NCBI GenBank assembly: GCA_052093225.1
Contig: JBQDDG010000041.1
Span: 1-28,144 of the forward strand
Origin: JB111 sp052093225
GTDB taxonomy: Bacteria > Actinomycetota > Actinomycetes > Actinomycetales > Actinomycetaceae
Direction: 5' to 3'
Length of the DNA stretch: 28,144 bases
The notes beneath the pieces were generated by a model, which did no database searches, was not told the DNA's origin, and worked only from the letters and a program-made list of their open reading frames with translations. Below, piece by piece: positions 15,586-23,616 of the stretch (within the stretch, counting starts at the first letter, position 1; every line of letters begins with the position of its first letter). The translations under genes and the position numbers were made by a program.

Positions 15586-17148
15586 ATGCAGCTCGGGGTC
15601 GACCTCGGAACCACCCGCACCGTCGTCGCCGGCGCGGACCGCGGCAACTACCCCGTCGTCTCCTTCCCCGACACCGACGGCGACCGGCACGACCACGTCC
15701 CCTCCGTCACCGCGCTCGCGGACGACCGCCTGGTCCACGGTTTCGCCGCGCTCGAGGCCGCGCGGGACGGTGCACCGACGCTGCGCTCGGTCAAGCGCGT
15801 GCTCGCCCGCCCGGGAGTCGCCGCGGACACGCCGCTGGTGCTCGGCGGTCGGACGTTCACCGTGCTCGACGTCCTCACCTCGTTCCTGTACGCGGTGCGC
15901 GTCGAGCTCGTGGAGCGCTCCTCGATCGCCGCGGACCTCCGGGGCGGTGAGGCGGCCGGCGCTCCGCTCGGCGTCGCAGTGGGCGTCCCTGCGCACGCCC
16001 ACACCGCGCAGCGGTTTCTCACGCTCGAGGCGTTCCGGCGCGCGGGTTTCGATGTGCGCACGCTCGTCAACGAGCCCTCCGCCGCGGGCTTCGAGTACAC
16101 GCACCGGCAGAGCCGGACGATCTCGAGCCGCCGCTCCCGAGTGCTGGTCTACGACCTCGGCGGGGGGACGTTCGACGTCTCGTTGGTGAGCGTGGACGGG
16201 ACCAGCCACGAGGTCCTCGCCTCGGCCGGCCTGAACGATGTCGGGGGCGACGATCTCGATCGCATCCTCGCCGACCTGGCCACCGAGGCAGCAGGCCGGG
16301 CGCACCCCGACCCCGCTACGGGCGGCCCCGTACCCCTCGACCCGTACGCGGAGTCAGAGCTCCCCGAGCAGGCGCGGGCGGCGAAGGAGTCCGTCAACCC
16401 TCAGACCCGGCGCCTCGTCCTCGAGGTCGCGGGCCGCCCCGTCGACGTCCCGGTGGACGGCTTCTACGACGCCGCGGCACCCCTCCTGGCCCGCACCGTG
16501 GCGACGATGTCCCCTCTCCTGGGCGGCACCGACGCGCAGGCGCCGGGACTCACCGAGATCGCGGGCATCTACCTGGTCGGCGGCGTCACCGGCCTACCGG
16601 TGGTCCCCCGCCTGCTGCGCCGGTACTTCGGGCGCCGCGTGCACCGCTCCCCCTACCCCTCGGCCTCCACCGCGATCGGGCTCGCGATCGCCGCGGACCC
16701 CGGGTCCGGCTACTCGCTGACGGACCGGCTCTCCCGCGGCTTCGGCGTGTTCCGGGAGTCGGACCACGGTCGCACCACGGTGCTCGACCCGGTGCTGGGC
16801 CCCGACGACGTCCTGCCGGCGGGCGGCGGCGGCGTCGCGCGGCGGTCCTACCGCGCGGTCCACGACGTCGGCTCGTTCCGGTTCGTCGAGTACTCGAGCC
16901 TCGACGCCGACGGGCACCCGCGCGGGGACCTCGTGCCCTTCGCCCGGGTCACCTTCCCGTTCGCGCCCGACCTCGCCGGCACGGACGAGGCGGAGCTCGA
17001 GGACCACCCGGTCCGGCGGACCGCGGACGGCCCGCGGATCTCGGAGGAGTACCGGGTGGACGAGCACGGGCTCGTCGAGGTGGTCCTCACGAACGAGGAC
17101 GCCGGACTGACCCGTACCTACTCGCTGGGCCTGCCGGCGCTCCGCTGA
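15586..17148 (+). CDS. Hsp70 family protein (DnaK-like ATPase, no obvious lid)
   Basis: 520 residues from ATG 15586. The actin/Hsp70 ATPase domain fills about residues 1-385. It has phosphate-1 motif DLGTTRT (6-12), GVAVGVPAHAHTAQR, VNEPSAAGFEY, phosphate-2 motif VYDLGGGTFDVSLVSVDG (from about 188), DVGGDDLD and the adenosine motif IYLVGGVTGLPVVPRLLRRY. The remaining about 130 residues are beta-rich (RVTFPFAPDL, GLVEVVLTNEDAG). The helical lid of true DnaK (about 610-640 residues) is missing, as is the EEVD-type or acidic tail. It is therefore a divergent Hsp70, not the housekeeping chaperone. No grpE or dnaJ is adjacent. It converges on three membrane proteins with large external domains and follows an unknown gene, which suggests a specialised role at the envelope. 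Confidence 0.88.
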   Translation: MQLGVDLGTTRTVVAGADRGNYPVVSFPDTDGDRHDHVPSVTALADDRLVHGFAALEAARDGAPTLRSVKRVLARPGVAADTPLVLGGRTFTVLDVLTSFLYAVRVELVERSSIAADLRGGEAAGAPLGVAVGVPAHAHTAQRFLTLEAFRRAGFDVRTLVNEPSAAGFEYTHRQSRTISSRRSRVLVYDLGGGTFDVSLVSVDGTSHEVLASAGLNDVGGDDLDRILADLATEAAGRAHPDPATGGPVPLDPYAESELPEQARAAKESVNPQTRRLVLEVAGRPVDVPVDGFYDAAAPLLARTVATMSPLLGGTDAQAPGLTEIAGIYLVGGVTGLPVVPRLLRRYFGRRVHRSPYPSASTAIGLAIAADPGSGYSLTDRLSRGFGVFRESDHGRTTVLDPVLGPDDVLPAGGGGVARRSYRAVHDVGSFRFVEYSSLDADGHPRGDLVPFARVTFPFAPDLAGTDEAELEDHPVRRTADGPRISEEYRVDEHGLVEVVLTNEDAGLTRTYSLGLPALR

Positions 17149-17159
17149 ACAGCCTCCGT

Positions 17160-17176
17160 CGCCCGCGAGGCGGGTG
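17160..17176. terminator. Small hairpin between convergent genes
   Basis: CGCCCGC (17160-17166), loop GAG, GCGGGTG (17170-17176), with one G-T pair. It sits between the stops of the Hsp70 gene and the convergent gene, so it could serve both strands. Weak evidence. Confidence 0.35.
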
Positions 17177-17198
17177 GGTTCGGCAGGGGCGACCGGCG

Positions 17199-18881
17199 TC
17201 AGCCAGCCTGGTAGATCAGCGAGGTCGAACCACCGCGGTCCATGAACGTGCTGACCACGGCGAGGGAGGGGCCCTCGAAGTAGACGTCGACGAAGGAGTC
17301 CAGCCACTCCATGTTCGCGGCGAGCTCCGGCGGGGCCGACGAGCTGCCGTCGTCGTTGTACTCGGCGTCCGAACCGTCCGACGGGAACACGACCAGCTGG
17401 GGGTCCGTCCCGTCGGTCGTCTCGGTGCGCAGCGCTCCTGATCCGGGCACCTCGACCATGACGAGATCGTTCGGCGGGACCGACACCGGCATCGGCGTCC
17501 CGTCGGCGGCGGTGCCCGTGAGGCCCGTGCGGTAGGCGAACGGGACCTGACCGCCCGAGCCGGCCCAGTCGGTGACCGTGAGCGTGTAGGTCCCGGGCTC
17601 GAGGACGAGTCCGACGGCGGCGTCGAGCCCCGAGTCACCACCGATGGCGCTGAGGTCGTTCGCACCCTGGCCGATGTCGTCGACCTCGACGTCGATGCCG
17701 TTCCCGCTGATCGACATCACCGGGTCGGCGCCGGATCTGGCCGCGAGCGCGAGGAAGCCCGTGCGCTCGTTCACCGTGAGGGTCGCGGTCCAGGAGCCTC
17801 CCGCGGGGATGTCGACCGTGCCGTCGGCCGGCACCTCGGCGCCGGTGGCGTCGGTGAGCCCGGCGGCCCCTGCGGGCGCCGGGGCGGGCTCGCCGCCCTG
17901 GCTCGAACCGCCGCCGGGACCGGTGGGTTCCGCGGTGTCGTCACCGGAGAAGAAGAGGAAGTAGGAGCCGACGCCGAGGATCGCCACGACGACGACGCCG
18001 ATGAGCGCGAGCACCGCCGGCGACATGGCGGACCGCTTCTGCGGCCCGCCGTAGCCGCTGCCCTGGTAGGCGGGGACGCCAGGCCCTCCGGGACCGCCGA
18101 ACCCCCCGGCGCCGTCGGGCGAGCCGGCCCAGGCCTGGCCAGGTCCCTGGACGTAGGCGGCCGTCCCGCCGGAGGCGTAGCCGCCCGCGCCTGCCGCCGG
18201 GTAGTCACCGTACGTGCCGGTGGCGAAGGGGGCGGTCTGTCCCGAGCCCGCGACGGGGCCCGTCGAACCCGGGGAACCGGCGCCGGGGAGGCTGTAGAAG
18301 CCGGGTCCCGTCTGCGCCGCCCAGCCCGGCTCGGCGGAGGAGCCTGCGGACCACCCGCTCGCCGCGGTGTGACCGCTGCCGCCGTACTGGCCGGCGTGCT
18401 GGGACGGCGCACCCGTCGGGCCGCCGGGTCCGTATCCGGGCGCCGAGGGGGCCGACGGCGGCACCTGCCCGAAGCCTGGACCGTACCCGGGCGCCGAGGG
18501 CGCCGACGGCGGCACCTGCCCGTAGCCCGGACCGTAGCCCGGTGCGGAGGGGGCCGAGGGCGGCATCTGCCCCGGCACCTGGCCGTGACCCTGGCCGTAG
18601 CCGGGCGCCGAGGGCGCCGACGGGGGCACCTGGGTCTCGAGGCCGGGAACCGGGTCCTGGGCCGGGGCCACGGTCTCCGCCGCGTGTGCCTGGCCCGACT
18701 GCAGCACCGAGGACGGGGCCACCGTGTGGTCGACCGGAGGTGCCGGGTCCTCGGAGCCGTGGACGTCGTACTCGGAGTCCTCGGCGTCGTACTGCTCGTC
18801 GGTCCAGGTGACGCCGTCCCAGAACCGGATCTTGCCGTCCTCCCAGGGGTCCGAGTACCAACCTGCTTCGACGGTGCTCAA
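17199..18881 (-). CDS. DUF2510 membrane protein with PPC-like external domains (paralogue 3)
   Basis: 560 residues from TTG 18881, preferred because GGAGG lies five bases upstream and the protein then begins STVEAGWYSDP, the usual start of DUF2510 proteins. An ATG at 18950 would add 23 residues but has no clear ribosome site. The DUF2510 motif (AGWYSDP...RFWDGVTWT) is followed by a long disordered region with at least four near-identical units (QVPPSAPSAPGYGPG), more Gly/Ser/Tyr-rich sequence, then one span (SPAVLALIGVVVVAILGVGS). The external part has two beta-rich segments with LEPGTYTLTVTDWAGSGG and EYNDDGSSS, like pre-peptidase C-terminal (PPC) folds. It shares plan and motifs with the two genes upstream. 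Function unknown; topology is probably N-in, C-out. Confidence 0.82.
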   Translation of the reverse strand: MSTVEAGWYSDPWEDGKIRFWDGVTWTDEQYDAEDSEYDVHGSEDPAPPVDHTVAPSSVLQSGQAHAAETVAPAQDPVPGLETQVPPSAPSAPGYGQGHGQVPGQMPPSAPSAPGYGPGYGQVPPSAPSAPGYGPGFGQVPPSAPSAPGYGPGGPTGAPSQHAGQYGGSGHTAASGWSAGSSAEPGWAAQTGPGFYSLPGAGSPGSTGPVAGSGQTAPFATGTYGDYPAAGAGGYASGGTAAYVQGPGQAWAGSPDGAGGFGGPGGPGVPAYQGSGYGGPQKRSAMSPAVLALIGVVVVAILGVGSYFLFFSGDDTAEPTGPGGGSSQGGEPAPAPAGAAGLTDATGAEVPADGTVDIPAGGSWTATLTVNERTGFLALAARSGADPVMSISGNGIDVEVDDIGQGANDLSAIGGDSGLDAAVGLVLEPGTYTLTVTDWAGSGGQVPFAYRTGLTGTAADGTPMPVSVPPNDLVMVEVPGSGALRTETTDGTDPQLVVFPSDGSDAEYNDDGSSSAPPELAANMEWLDSFVDVYFEGPSLAVVSTFMDRGGSTSLIYQAG

Positions 18882-19028
18882 CTGATCCTCCGGGTACGAC
18901 CTGTCGACGACGCGGGGGTCGCGCCGTCCTCCGCTTTCGAGGGTAGCCATGACGACGTCCCCGACCGGTCAGGTGGGCAGGGTAGACCACCCCAAGGGGT
19001 CGAGAATCACATGGCGGGGCGTGCTTCT

Positions 19029-20489
19029 TCAGCCGACGTCGACCGAGAGGGTCGCCGTCCCTCCCTGGCCCGCGTAGGTCGTCGCGACGACGACGTACGC
19101 GGCGCCGTCCTCGCCCGCGCCCGTGCCGGCGACGGTCAGCGCGGCGTCGAGGGAGCTCGGCGGATCCTCGCCGGTGTAGCCGGGCGAGCTGCTCCAGTCG
19201 TCGTTCTGGTAGACCGCGCCGTCCGGCCGGGCGATGTACAGCATCGGGTCCGAGCTCTCCCCCACGAGCGTGCCGGTCAGGCCCTGCCCCTCCCCGCCGG
19301 GCACGAGGAACAGTTCGGCACCCCCGGGCTCGACGTCGACGTCGGTCTCGTCGCCGGGTGCGAGCTCGCTGGAGCCGGACAGCACCACAAGCTCGAACGC
19401 GCTCGCCGCGCCGCGCTCCTCGGTGACGACCATCTCGTAGTCCCCCGGTTCGAGCACGAGCGCGCCCCCCGGGTCCGAGGTCGACGCGTAGCCGCTGAAG
19501 TCGATGAACGAGAAGTCCACGTCCGAGTCGGTGAGCTCGACGTCTCCGTCCGGGGTGGAGATCGTCACCTCGAGGTTGTTGAGGTCGGGTGAGTACGCGG
19601 CGACGACGACGGCGCTGCGCTCGCTCACGTGCAGCGTCGACGTGTACCGGCCGTCCTGCGGGAAGGCTCCCTCGAGGACGGCGCCGAGCTCGTTGCCCGC
19701 CGCGTCCACGACGTAGGCGGGCGAGTCGACGTCGCCGTCTCCGCCCGCCGAACCCTCGCCCCCCGGCACCGGCGGGGCGCTGCTCGGCGGTCCGGTGGGC
19801 GCCGGCGACGGCGCGGGCGCGGCCGGGGTCTCCTCCGGCCCTGCGGTCTCGTCGTCGCCGAACAGACGGCCGAGGCCCAGCGCCGCGAGCAGGACGACGA
19901 CGAGCGCGACGACCACGCCGACGACGACGACCGGGGCTTTGCTCGGACCTCGGCGTCCGCCGCCGGGGCCGTGCGGGCCCGCGACGCCGGCGCCACTGCC
20001 ACCGCGCCCCTGCCCGGCTCCCGGGTCCTGCGTTCCGGCGTACCCGTAGCTCCCGGGGCGGCCGCCGACGCCGGGGATCGGGGCCCCGTGGCTCGCCGCG
20101 CCGCCGTGGGCGGGGGCCGCGGGGAACGGGTCCGCGATCTGCCCCTGGTACGGATCGACGCCCCCCGAGCGGTACTGGCCCGCCCCGACCGCGGCGTAGC
20201 CGTCGTACCCGCCGTCGGGTGCCTGGACCGCGTAGGTCCCCGTGGTGGTCTCGACCGAGGACTCGACGTCGTCGGTCGACCACGAGCCGGCCACCACGTG
20301 CTCGCCCGTCGGTACCGGGCTGGTCGAGCCCGGATAGCTCACGCCCTCGTCGCTGCCGTAGCCCGGGTCCGCGCCGGTGTCCGCCCCGCCGCGCGGACCG
20401 CCCGGCAGGGGGCGGAACGGCCGCCGGACCGTCTCGCCGACGTCGTCCTCCGGCTCCGGTGCCGGGTCGCGGTCGTTCCGCTCGTCCAT
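19029..20489 (-). CDS. Single-span membrane protein with PPC-like external domains (paralogue 2, no DUF2510)
   Basis: 486 residues from ATG 20489, only 12 bases after the stop of the previous gene, so co-transcribed. The first about 185 residues are Gly/Pro/Asp-rich and disordered, without the AGWY...WWDG motif of its relatives. The span is APVVVVGVVVALVVVLLAAL. After a Pro/Ala linker come two PPC-like beta-sandwich segments: the first has TSTLHVSERSAVVVAAYSPD and LVLEPGDYEMVVTEERG, the second has FLVPGGEGQGLTGTLVG, VYQNDDWSSS and AAYVVVATTYAGQGGTATLS. These match LEPGTYTLTV and YNDDG in paralogue 3 and MDPGEYEFTM and VYQNDD in paralogue 1. Function unknown; it likely binds or senses something outside the membrane. 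Confidence 0.82.
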   Translation of the reverse strand: MDERNDRDPAPEPEDDVGETVRRPFRPLPGGPRGGADTGADPGYGSDEGVSYPGSTSPVPTGEHVVAGSWSTDDVESSVETTTGTYAVQAPDGGYDGYAAVGAGQYRSGGVDPYQGQIADPFPAAPAHGGAASHGAPIPGVGGRPGSYGYAGTQDPGAGQGRGGSGAGVAGPHGPGGGRRGPSKAPVVVVGVVVALVVVLLAALGLGRLFGDDETAGPEETPAAPAPSPAPTGPPSSAPPVPGGEGSAGGDGDVDSPAYVVDAAGNELGAVLEGAFPQDGRYTSTLHVSERSAVVVAAYSPDLNNLEVTISTPDGDVELTDSDVDFSFIDFSGYASTSDPGGALVLEPGDYEMVVTEERGAASAFELVVLSGSSELAPGDETDVDVEPGGAELFLVPGGEGQGLTGTLVGESSDPMLYIARPDGAVYQNDDWSSSPGYTGEDPPSSLDAALTVAGTGAGEDGAAYVVVATTYAGQGGTATLSVDVG

Positions 20490-20501
20490 GCAGCGACCGG
20501 G

Positions 20502-22232
20502 TCAGCGGGGTGCGATGTGCACGACGGCGTCGGTCGGGTTGTCGCCCCAGTAGGTGCTCGCCACGATCACACTGTCCCCGACGGGCATGCTGTCGATGTC
20601 GACCGAGGCGTCGTGCCAGTTGCGGGCGTCGTGGTCGATCGGCGCGTCGTCGTTCTGGTAGACGTACAGCTCCGGGTCGACGACGTGGATGACGGTGTCC
20701 TCGTCACCGTGGATGCCTGCGCGCAGCGGGGTCTCCTCGCCGACCTGGAGGATGAACACCGACGGGCGGCCCTCCTCGATCGTCACCGGGGTGTCCGAGG
20801 GGACGCCGACCACGAGCGAGCCCGAGTGGACCTCCATGACGATCTGCGAGGCGTCACCGCCGTACTCGGACATCGTGAACTCGTACTCGCCCGGGTCCAT
20901 CACCCACGCCGTCGCCGGGTCGTAGTAGCCCTGCTCGAAGCCGAAGACGTCCATCAGCTCGTAGGAGTCGTCGCCGGTGTAGTCGTGGTCGGCGTTGCGC
21001 ACGGCGAACCGGAGGTCCTCGCCCTCGGGCGAGTGTCCGCCGAGGATGACGGCCGAGCGCTCGTCGATGCGCAGCGTGAGGCGCAGGACGTCGTCGTCGG
21101 CGATCGCCGACTCGAACCGCGTCCCCAGCTCCTCACCGTCCGGACCGATGAACATCGCCGGCGCGGTCTCGCCGTTGCCGACGAACTCTCCGGGGGCCAG
21201 GGTCGGCTCCTCGGTGGTGGGCTCCTCGGTGGTCGGTTCCTCCGTGGTGGGGTCCTCGGTGGGGACCTCCGTCGGCTCCTCGGTGGTCGGCTGCTCCTCC
21301 GGCGGCGGCAGCGTGGGGTCGGTGCCCGTCGTCGGGGGGGCGGTCTCGCCGCCGGGCGTCGTGGCCGGGGGCGGCGTGGTCTCCGCGGTGGTGTCGTCCT
21401 CGCCCGCCGTCGCGTCGTAGATGACGTACCCGCCGACGCCGACGATCGCGACGCCGAGGAGGACAAGGAGCGCGACGAGCGCGGGGTTGCGCTTCTTCTC
21501 CGGTCCGCCGCCCTGAGCGCCGGGTCCCCCCGGACCACCGGGTCCACCCGCGCCGCCGTAGCCACCGGCTGCGCCGAAGGCGCCCTGGCCGGGACCGCCC
21601 TGCGGGGCGCCGTACCCGGGGCCGGCCTGCGGCGAACCGTAGCCGGGCCCGCCCTGGGGGGCGCCGTAGCCCGGTCCACCCTGGGNNNNNNNNNNNNNNN
21701 NNNNNNNNNNNNNNNNNNNNNNNNNNNNNNNNNNNNNNNNNNNNNNNNNNNNNNNNNNNNNNNNNNNNNNNNNNNNNNNNNNNNNGCCCGGTCCACCCTG
21801 GGAGGCACCGAACCCGGCGGCCGCACCGTACGCGCCGGGCGACCCGGCGACGGGCGGGCTGCCGGCGGCGGAGCCACCCGGCCCGTAGGGGCCGCCCTGC
21901 TGGGGCTGTCCGAACTGATCGCTCTGCTGGGGGCCGCCGTGGGCGGGCAGCTGCGAGGTGGCCGCGGCCCCGGACGTCTCAGCCGCCGACGGCGCGTGCT
22001 CGGGGGTGGAGCCGTACAGCGAGCCGGTGGCGGCACCCGTCCCGGACTGCGCCTGCTCGCCGCTCGAGGGCTGCCCACCGCTCTGCTCCTGCGCGGGCAG
22101 CACCCCCGTCGGCGCCTCCGCGCCAGGCATCGAGCCCCGGGGAGCGGACTGCTCGGTCCAGGTGCCACCGTCCCAGAACCGGATCCTGGAATCGTCGTAC
22201 GGGTCGGTGTACCAGCCGGGCTCAACGCTCAT
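20502..22232 (-). CDS. DUF2510 membrane protein with PPC-like external domains (paralogue 1), interrupted by an assembly gap
   Basis: About 576 residues from ATG 22232 (MSVEPGWYTDPYDDSRIRFWDGGTWTEQ, a DUF2510 motif). A GTG three codons earlier is possible. The disordered region includes repeated GGPGYGAPQ-type units, in which the assembly has 100 N, so the true length and even the frame across the gap are uncertain. The span (NPALVALLVLLGVAIVGVGG) is followed by a Thr/Glu/Pro linker with tandem TTEEP units, and then by two PPC-like segments (LRLTLRIDERSAVILGGHSP, VMDPGEYEFTMSEYGGDAS, VYQNDDAPIDHD, VIVASTYWGDN). It heads a minus-strand run of three paralogues. A TACAGT seven bases before the ATG and no ribosome site suggest a leaderless mRNA. 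Confidence 0.8.
   Translation of the reverse strand: MSVEPGWYTDPYDDSRIRFWDGGTWTEQSAPRGSMPGAEAPTGVLPAQEQSGGQPSSGEQAQSGTGAATGSLYGSTPEHAPSAAETSGAAATSQLPAHGGPQQSDQFGQPQQGGPYGPGGSAAGSPPVAGSPGAYGAAAGFGASQGGPGXXXXXXXXXXXXXXXXXXXXXXXXXXXXXXXXXXQGGPGYGAPQGGPGYGSPQAGPGYGAPQGGPGQGAFGAAGGYGGAGGPGGPGGPGAQGGGPEKKRNPALVALLVLLGVAIVGVGGYVIYDATAGEDDTTAETTPPPATTPGGETAPPTTGTDPTLPPPEEQPTTEEPTEVPTEDPTTEEPTTEEPTTEEPTLAPGEFVGNGETAPAMFIGPDGEELGTRFESAIADDDVLRLTLRIDERSAVILGGHSPEGEDLRFAVRNADHDYTGDDSYELMDVFGFEQGYYDPATAWVMDPGEYEFTMSEYGGDASQIVMEVHSGSLVVGVPSDTPVTIEEGRPSVFILQVGEETPLRAGIHGDEDTVIHVVDPELYVYQNDDAPIDHDARNWHDASVDIDSMPVGDSVIVASTYWGDNPTDAVVHIAPR
21686..21785. other. 100-N scaffold gap inside a coding repeat
   Basis: Exactly 100 N flanked on both sides by copies of the same 17-base sequence GCCCGGTCCACCCTGGG, part of the GGPGYG-encoding repeat. 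The size is nominal, so the number of repeat units is unknown. Confidence 0.95.
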
Positions 22233-22239
22233 GAGGGGC

Positions 22240-22245
22240 ACTGTA
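22240..22245 (-). promoter_or_regulatory. Leaderless -10 element (TACAGT) before the DUF2510 gene
   Basis: TACAGT on the minus strand, seven bases before ATG 22232, with no Shine-Dalgarno sequence. The same hexamer occurs six bases before the DUF881 start at 27235. Confidence 0.45.
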
Positions 22246-22357
22246 GTGCGGTGGTCGCCGCGCGACCGTCACGCCGCGTCCGCGTGCGTGGGCAGATCTG
22301 CCCGGGGCGTCCCGGGCCGTGCCCCGGGGGCGCTCTCGCTCCTCCTGGGAGGCGGGT

Positions 22358-22933
22358 TCAGCCGACCTGGCGCCTACGTGCCTCACGGCGACGCGCGAGC
22401 TCGTCCGGCACGTCGTCCGTCTCGGCGCGCTCGGTCGGCAGCTCGGCGAGGCTGCCCTCCACCTCGCGCCACACGCGGCTCACGGCGATGCCGAAGACGC
22501 CCTGGCCACCCTGCACGAGGTCGATGACCTCGTCGTCCGAGGTGCACTCGTAGACCGAGGCTCCGTCGGACATCAGCGTGATGCCCGCGAGGTCCTCGAC
22601 GCCGCGCTCCTTGAGGTGCCCGATGGCCACCCGGATCTGCGGCAGGGAGACGCCCGAGTCGAGCAGGCGCTTGACCACCTTGAGCACGAGGATGTCGCGG
22701 AAGCTGTACAGGCGCTGGCTGCCGGAGCCCTTCGCACCGCGGACGGAAGGCTCGACCAGACCGGTACGTGCCCAGTAGTCCAGCTGACGGTAGGTGATGC
22801 CGGCGGCCCCGGAGGCGGTGGGACCGCGGTAGCCGGTGTCCTCGTCGATGTCGGGGAGGGTCTCACCGAACAGCATGCCCTGGGCGAGCTGCGGTCCGCG
22901 CGCGTGGGCGCCGGTCGCTTCCGTGGGGCTCAC
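22358..22933 (-). CDS. MerR family regulator, ResR/Rv1830-like
   Basis: 191 residues from GTG 22933, with ACGGAG about eight bases upstream. After a variable N-terminus with LFGETLPDIDEDTGYRGP comes a MerR winged-helix DNA-binding domain (about residues 45-115): ITYRQLDYWARTGLVEPSVR, GSGSQRLYSFRDILVLKVVK and RLLDSGVSLPQIRVAIGHL. The C-terminal part (LMSDGASVYECTSDDEVIDL, QGGQGVFGIAVSRVWREVE) is the effector/dimer region of this subfamily. It corresponds by family and order to M. tuberculosis Rv1830 (ResR), which lies in the same block after the DUF151 gene and affects growth and division. It is a cytosolic transcription regulator; its targets here are unknown. Confidence 0.92.
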   Translation of the reverse strand: MSPTEATGAHARGPQLAQGMLFGETLPDIDEDTGYRGPTASGAAGITYRQLDYWARTGLVEPSVRGAKGSGSQRLYSFRDILVLKVVKRLLDSGVSLPQIRVAIGHLKERGVEDLAGITLMSDGASVYECTSDDEVIDLVQGGQGVFGIAVSRVWREVEGSLAELPTERAETDDVPDELARRREARRRQVG

Positions 22934-22992
22934 GGTGGGCTCCGTTTCTCGTGGCGGGACCGGGCGACGTGCTCCCCGGGGGTGATGACGTC

Positions 22993-23021
22993 AAACTATG
23001 GCCCGACGTCGGCCCGGTCAA
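22993..23021 (-). promoter_or_regulatory. Sigma-70-type promoter of the ResR-like MerR gene
   Basis: On the minus strand TTGACC (23016-23021), a 17-base spacer, then TAGTTT (22993-22998). This is the best consensus match in the window and gives a leader of about 50 bases before GTG 22933. It shows the gene can be transcribed apart from the upstream block. Confidence 0.65.
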
Positions 23022-23050
23022 CGAGGACGGTCGGCGGGTCGCGGACGAGT

Positions 23051-23569
23051 TTACGCCTCGGTGCGTTCGTCGCCGAAGTCGTCCGGCCCGAGGTCCTCGA
23101 GCTCCTTGCGCAGCTCCGCCACCGCGTGCTCGATGACCGTGCCGCGGGAGGCCGCCGATCCCGCTGCGGGACCACCCGTCCCCTCCGCCGGGTCCTCCTC
23201 GCGCAGCAGCTCCGGCGCGCACCTGATCGCGGCGCCGGCACGCAGGGCGAGGGCGACGCCGTCGGAGGGGCGGCAGTCGATGCGCTCGCCACCGGCGAGC
23301 ACCAGCTCCGCGAAGAAGACCCCGCCCGACTGCTCGGTGATGACCACCTCGGTCACCCGCGAGCCGAGGGTGCTGATCGTGGTGAGCATGAGGTCGTGCG
23401 TCAGCGGGCGCGGCGGCACGAGACCCGCCTGCACGGAGGCGATCGCCGCACCCTCGCGGGCGCCGACGACGATGGGCAGCACCTGGCCGGACTCGAGGTC
23501 GCGCAGCACGAGCACGACTCGTCCCCCGTCGAGTGTCACCTCGACCCCGTAGACCTCCAGATCACGCAC
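23051..23569 (-). CDS. Bifunctional nuclease family protein (DUF151)
   Basis: 172 residues from GTG 23569. The DUF151 domain covers most of the protein (about 1-140): LEVYGVEVTLDGGRVVLVLR, LPIVVGAREGAAIASVQAGL, PRPLTHDLMLTTISTLGSRV and GGERIDCRPSDGVALALRAG. These are the usual blocks of the family, which includes M. tuberculosis Rv1829. Proteins of this family have been reported as DNase/RNase, though the role in bacteria is unsettled. The acidic C-terminus (EELLREEDP, KELEDLGPDDFGDE) is variable. It lies 47 bases downstream of the FtsR-like gene, but TAGGCT exactly six bases before the GTG suggests a separate leaderless start. Confidence 0.92.
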   Translation of the reverse strand: MRDLEVYGVEVTLDGGRVVLVLRDLESGQVLPIVVGAREGAAIASVQAGLVPPRPLTHDLMLTTISTLGSRVTEVVITEQSGGVFFAELVLAGGERIDCRPSDGVALALRAGAAIRCAPELLREEDPAEGTGGPAAGSAASRGTVIEHAVAELRKELEDLGPDDFGDERTEA

Positions 23570-23575
23570 GGCCCC

Positions 23576-23581
23576 AGCCTA
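23576..23581 (-). promoter_or_regulatory. Leaderless -10 element (TAGGCT) before the DUF151 gene
   Basis: TAGGCT on the minus strand, six bases before GTG 23569, with no normal Shine-Dalgarno sequence. It lies in the 47-base gap between two co-directional genes. Confidence 0.45.
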
Positions 23582-23616
23582 TTCGACGCCGCGCTGGGTA
23601 GGTGGCTCCCCGGGTC

